Shown one piece after another: positions 7,255-9,671 of a stretch of DNA of 9,671 nt. The stretch comes from Chitinophagales bacterium. Its GTDB lineage: Bacteria > Bacteroidota > Bacteroidia > Chitinophagales > JADIYW01. The translations under genes and the position numbers were made by a program. The stretch covers positions 1 through 9,671 of the forward strand of contig JADLAH010000308.1 of NCBI GenBank assembly GCA_020848315.1, given 5' to 3'. How positions within the stretch are numbered: the first letter of the stretch is position 1; each line of letters opens with the position of its first letter. The notes below the pieces were generated by a model. It was not told the origin of the DNA. It ran no database searches and saw only the letters and a list, made by a program, of their open reading frames with translations.

Positions 7255-7875
7255 TTACTGAGGTTGAACCCAAGGTGTCGTTCTCGGACTGACATATTCC
7301 TGTTTATACAAATCCAGGTTTTTGCCGGCTTCCGGTTTCCAGTAGTCTTTGCCGAGGAAGCTGATGATAGGCTCAAACTGTGGCGGTGCAATATACCCTT
7401 TCAACGGTGTGATGAGTTTGTAATCGTGGGTCAGCACGGTGAAGGTCGGATAAGACAACTGATTCTGCATGAAATAGGCCGCCAGTTCGTGGTAGCCGTT
7501 TCTTCCGCCCGGCACGTGTTTCCATTGTTTATTCAGGAATGTGATAGTATCTCTGCGTTCCGCATTGAATTTTACACAGTAAAAATCTTTATTCATCAAC
7601 TCGGCGACGATAGTGTCTTCAAAGGTATTCCGGTCCATCACTTTGCACCAGCCGCACCAGTCGGTATAGAAGTCGACGAAGATTTTCTTCGGTGTCTTTT
7701 CATTCAGTTTCACCATTTCATCCCATGTCAGCCACTTGATTACTTTAGGATTAGTAACAGGTTCTTTCGCAGTGGTTGTTTGTGTTTTAGTCTTGCTGTT
7801 TTTGTTCTCAGCAGCGTAAGTGCCCATGATGCTGACGGATAGCAGGAGCAGGTATAAGAGGTTATATTTTTTCAT
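7255..7875 (-). CDS. Exported thioredoxin-like protein (second of tandem pair)
   Basis: This 206-residue thioredoxin-fold protein should act in the periplasm as a thiol-disulfide oxidoreductase. A signal peptide covers about 1-22 (ending TYAA). A low-complexity Lys/Thr/Asn linker (about 23-42) separates it from the domain. The active site is DWCGWCK (72-78, C74 and C77), with the partner cis-proline at SYPTF (P143). KFNAE (102-106) is shared with the upstream paralogue. A Pro-rich C-terminal extension follows the fold (about 180-206). It most resembles the thioredoxin_7/DUF255-like group common in Bacteroidota; specific redox partners cannot be inferred. It lies 20 bp behind its paralogue, so the two are almost certainly co-transcribed. 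Its initiation region, CACCTATGAAAAA, is identical to that of the next gene. Confidence 0.85.
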   Translation of the reverse strand: MKKYNLLYLLLLSVSIMGTYAAENKNSKTKTQTTTAKEPVTNPKVIKWLTWDEMVKLNEKTPKKIFVDFYTDWCGWCKVMDRNTFEDTIVAELMNKDFYCVKFNAERRDTITFLNKQWKHVPGGRNGYHELAAYFMQNQLSYPTFTVLTHDYKLITPLKGYIAPPQFEPIISFLGKDYWKPEAGKNLDLYKQEYVSPRTTPWVQPQ

Positions 7876-7895
7876 AGGTGTATTGTACGTTTAAA

Positions 7896-8423
7896 TTATT
7901 GACCGGATTGATATTGCTGGAAGTCCATTTTCTTATAGCTTTCACTTTCGAAATATTGGAGTATTACCGTTAATGTCTCGATGTCCTTGAAGCCCGGGAA
8001 AGCCTGCAATTTATTACCATTGGAGTCCAAGATAACCAATGTAGGGTAACCCAGTTTGCCGCCAACAGATCCCAAATCCATGGCCAGTTGATTGGCGCCA
8101 CGTGCACCATTTTTTACAAATGTATACGACTTGCCGTTGAACTCAACAGGAGTGGCGGTTTCTGCATTGAATTTCGCGGATACAAATGTCTTGTTCATCG
8201 CTTCGATAACGGATGGTTCGCTAAAGGTATTCTCCTCCATTTTTTTGCACCAGCCGCACCAATCCGTATACAGATTGATGAGAATAAATTTCTTGTTGGC
8301 GGCTTTAGCTTCGGCCATGGACTTTTCTATCGGAGTCCACTTGATGTCTGCGTCTGCAGCAACTGCTATCAATGATGCGGATACAAAGAATGCGGTCAGG
8401 CTGTATTGAAGTAACTTTTTCAT
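7896..8423 (-). CDS. Exported thioredoxin-like protein (first of tandem pair)
   Basis: This 175-residue paralogue of the following gene is a predicted periplasmic thiol-disulfide oxidoreductase. The signal peptide spans about 1-23 (ending AVA before ADAD). The catalytic motif is DWCGWCK (54-60, C56 and C59), and the cis-proline is in GYPTL (P127). TDWCGWCK, NTF, MNK-F and KFNAE are shared with its neighbour, showing tandem duplication followed by divergence. The other gene has a longer linker and C-terminal tail. This gene is first in the leftward transcript. A perfect -7 box match (8510-8517) lies about 87 bp before its ATG in the region divergent from ubiX. All catalytic residues are present. 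Reductase versus oxidase direction cannot be told from the CGWC motif alone. Confidence 0.87.
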   Translation of the reverse strand: MKKLLQYSLTAFFVSASLIAVAADADIKWTPIEKSMAEAKAANKKFILINLYTDWCGWCKKMEENTFSEPSVIEAMNKTFVSAKFNAETATPVEFNGKSYTFVKNGARGANQLAMDLGSVGGKLGYPTLVILDSNGNKLQAFPGFKDIETLTVILQYFESESYKKMDFQQYQSGQ

Positions 8424-8497
8424 CTTTTATTTGTTTATGAACAATAAGCAATATCGGCAGGCGGCATTGTTTTATTGTTTATTTTTATCGTGTAATG

Positions 8498-8517
8498 CAA
8501 ATTTGATACCAAACTTA
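8498..8517. promoter_or_regulatory. Divergent promoter elements between the thioredoxin-like gene and ubiX
   Basis: On the minus strand TAAGTTTG (8510-8517) matches the -7 consensus exactly, though no clear -33 is seen. On the plus strand CAAATTTG (8498-8505) is one base off TAnnTTTG and is preceded, 20 nt away, by TTG (8475-8477). The two boxes lie only four bases apart, so the two transcripts probably compete or share regulation. The rest of the 186-bp interval (8424-8609) contains no recognised element or gene. Confidence 0.4.
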
Positions 8518-8609
8518 CACAGGTAAAAATACACATTTAGGAATGAAATGCCATGCATCCGGCTCAGATATTCGCGGGAAGGCAACAGAGAATTGAAAAA
8601 CAGGATATT

Positions 8610-9176
8610 ATGTCAGGAAAAAGAAAAATAATTGTAGCTGTTACCGGCGCCAGCGGTGCCATTTATGCCAAGGTTTTACTGGATAAACTGAAGGAATTGC
8701 AGGCGCAAACAGAGAAAATCGGTGTCGTAATGTCTGATAATGCCCGGGATGTCTGGCAGTACGAGCTCGGTAATACATTGTACGAGGATTATCCGTTTGA
8801 TTTTTACTCCAAAAATGATTTTTACGCGCCCTTCGCTTCCGGCAGCGCGCAGTATGATACCATGATTATCTGCCCGTGTTCGATGGGGACACTCGGTCGT
8901 ATAGCCGCGGGCATCTCCAACGACCTGACTACCAGAGCTGCGGATGTGATACTGAAAGAACGCAGAAAGCTTATTTTGGTGGCGCGAGAAACGCCCTACA
9001 GCCTTATTCATATCAACAACATGAAAACGGTGACGGAAGCCGGCGGAATCATTTGCCCGGCAACCCCCAGCTTTTACAGTCGACCGCAGACCTTCGAGGA
9101 ACTCGCCGCCACGGTAACGGATCGTGTCATTGATTTATGCGGACTTTCACAGCATAGCTATCGCTGGAAAGAATAG
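8610..9176 (+). CDS. ubiX: Flavin prenyltransferase UbiX
   Basis: This 188-residue enzyme joins a dimethylallyl group to FMN, making the prenylated-FMN cofactor used by UbiD-family decarboxylases. The start at 8610 gives MSGKRKIIVAVTGASG, placing the FMN-binding TGASG (12-16) at the normal distance from the N terminus, with a fair AGGA-like ribosome site (8602-8605) before it. An earlier in-frame ATG at 8553 adds 19 residues with no family character. Further signature segments are CPCSMGTLGRIAAG (88-101), SNDLTTRAADV (103-113), KERRKLILVARETPYS (116-131) and YSRPQTFEEL (156-165), all intact. No UbiD is in the window, so its partner is elsewhere. It converges with the gene on its right with a 9-bp gap. 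Confidence 0.95.
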   Translation: MSGKRKIIVAVTGASGAIYAKVLLDKLKELQAQTEKIGVVMSDNARDVWQYELGNTLYEDYPFDFYSKNDFYAPFASGSAQYDTMIICPCSMGTLGRIAAGISNDLTTRAADVILKERRKLILVARETPYSLIHINNMKTVTEAGGIICPATPSFYSRPQTFEELAATVTDRVIDLCGLSQHSYRWKE

Positions 9177-9187
9177 TAGTGACTATT
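9172..9187. terminator. Small inverted repeat across convergent stop codons
   Basis: AATAGT (9172-9177) and ACTATT (9182-9187) form a six-pair stem with loop AGTG. It spans the ubiX TAG and most of the opposing gene's stop codon. It is A/T-rich and lacks a U-run, so any bidirectional terminator role is weak. Confidence 0.25.
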
Positions 9188-9671
9188 ACCGGGAACGTAG
9201 TTCAAAGTATCGGCTATATTCTTTCTTTGGGAAATTTTCCCGCAGGTAACGGATGACAGGGTAATCGTTGCCATGCTCTTTCAGTGGCGTGAATCCTTCG
9301 GCCAGTAAGGCTGTCTGAAACACCGGTATGGCAATAATTATTGTATCATTGCCTGAGACCGGAATGTTTTTAACCACTTTCTGCAATACTTCTTCATTCG
9401 GCACTTCTGTTTTATTTGGCCACTCTGTACCAATGTAAGAAAGATGCGAATGACTGATTTGTGTCGCGGTGAAATCGGGTACTACCACCAGGTTTTTATG
9501 TGCTTTCTTCAGGGAATCCAATTCACTGAGCACTGTATAAGTATTTTCATTGGTGTAAATGCCATTTGCGCCTTCCACGATTCCATCCAGACGATAGGTT
9601 AGTTGTGCCGCAGGTGCATCTCTGTAAATGCGTGTGGTGCGTACGATGTATAGTGCGATAAGTGCTGTAAA
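9186..9671 (-). CDS. C-terminal part of an unrecognised, probably membrane-anchored protein
   Basis: The frame is open from the right edge to the stop at 9186-9188, giving 161 codons. A GTG at 9578 could be read as a start, but the frame continues upstream without a stop, so this is a gene fragment. The first visible residues, FTALIALYIV, look like the end of a hydrophobic membrane helix, followed by a basic RTTRIYR. A soluble domain of about 145 residues then contains two hydrophobic strand-like segments: KNLVVVPDFT, and DTIIIAIPVFQTALLAEGF in the second half. The protein ends in a charged tail, YFELRSR. This layout fits the extracytoplasmic C-terminal domain of a multi-pass membrane protein, such as a GT39/PMT-like glycosyltransferase of Bacteroidota. 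That assignment is only a guess from architecture. No catalytic motif is visible in this part. Confidence 0.7.
   Translation of the reverse strand, partial: FTALIALYIVRTTRIYRDAPAAQLTYRLDGIVEGANGIYTNENTYTVLSELDSLKKAHKNLVVVPDFTATQISHSHLSYIGTEWPNKTEVPNEEVLQKVVKNIPVSGNDTIIIAIPVFQTALLAEGFTPLKEHGNDYPVIRYLRENFPKKEYSRYFELRSR

Noticed and set aside
7672..7677. GTCGAC in the second thioredoxin-like gene as a heptad-family member
   Set aside because: It is a single hexamer with no 7-bp-spaced partners and encodes part of the conserved VDFY strand.
9079..9084. GTCGAC in ubiX as a heptad-family member
   Set aside because: It encodes the conserved YSRPQT segment of UbiX and has only a poor neighbour at 7-bp spacing.

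Overview
The window reads as a Bacteroidota chromosome, most likely from a Chitinophagaceae-like lineage. The reasons are an exported esterase with a type IX secretion (T9SS) C-terminal sorting domain, near absence of Shine-Dalgarno sites, several -7 boxes of the Bacteroidota form TAnnTTTG, and intergenic short-period repeats of a kind I associate with that family. The genus is inference; no rRNA or marker phylogeny is available here.

Layout, left to right. Positions 1-752 (minus) hold the first 250 codons of a type I restriction HsdR subunit that runs off the left edge. It is visibly A+T-richer than its neighbours. Positions 753-1092 have no gene but contain the hsdR promoter and a cluster of three short-period repeat families. 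Then come seven minus-strand genes whose transcription runs leftward from about 8.5 kb: two tandem exported thioredoxin-like proteins (8423-7896 and 7875-7255), a strong hairpin/terminator (7215-7241), an exported TraB/GumN-family protein (7204-6287), valS (6197-3573), a T9SS-exported alpha/beta-hydrolase esterase (3499-2234), and an NAD-dependent sugar-nucleotide epimerase resembling CDP-paratose 2-epimerase (2166-1093). A divergent promoter region (8424-8609) separates these from ubiX (8610-9176, plus), the flavin prenyltransferase. ubiX converges with the C-terminal end of an unrecognised, probably membrane-anchored protein (9186 to the right edge, minus).

Most genes look like ordinary housekeeping or envelope genes. 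valS charges tRNA-Val; ubiX makes prenylated FMN for a UbiD-type decarboxylase not seen here; the thioredoxin pair and TraB-like protein are periplasmic and may form one module; the epimerase would act in surface-polysaccharide sugar synthesis.

The most unusual signal is a 34-bp near-palindrome made of five GTCGAC-like hexamers spaced at exactly 7 bp (4846-4879). It lies inside valS and is translated in frame. A degenerate relative of the same heptad repeat lies in the intergenic region at 1016-1037, beside two other short-period repeats. This suggests a mobile or expanding repeat family that has invaded a coding sequence at a tolerated loop. I found no complete undescribed multi-gene system.
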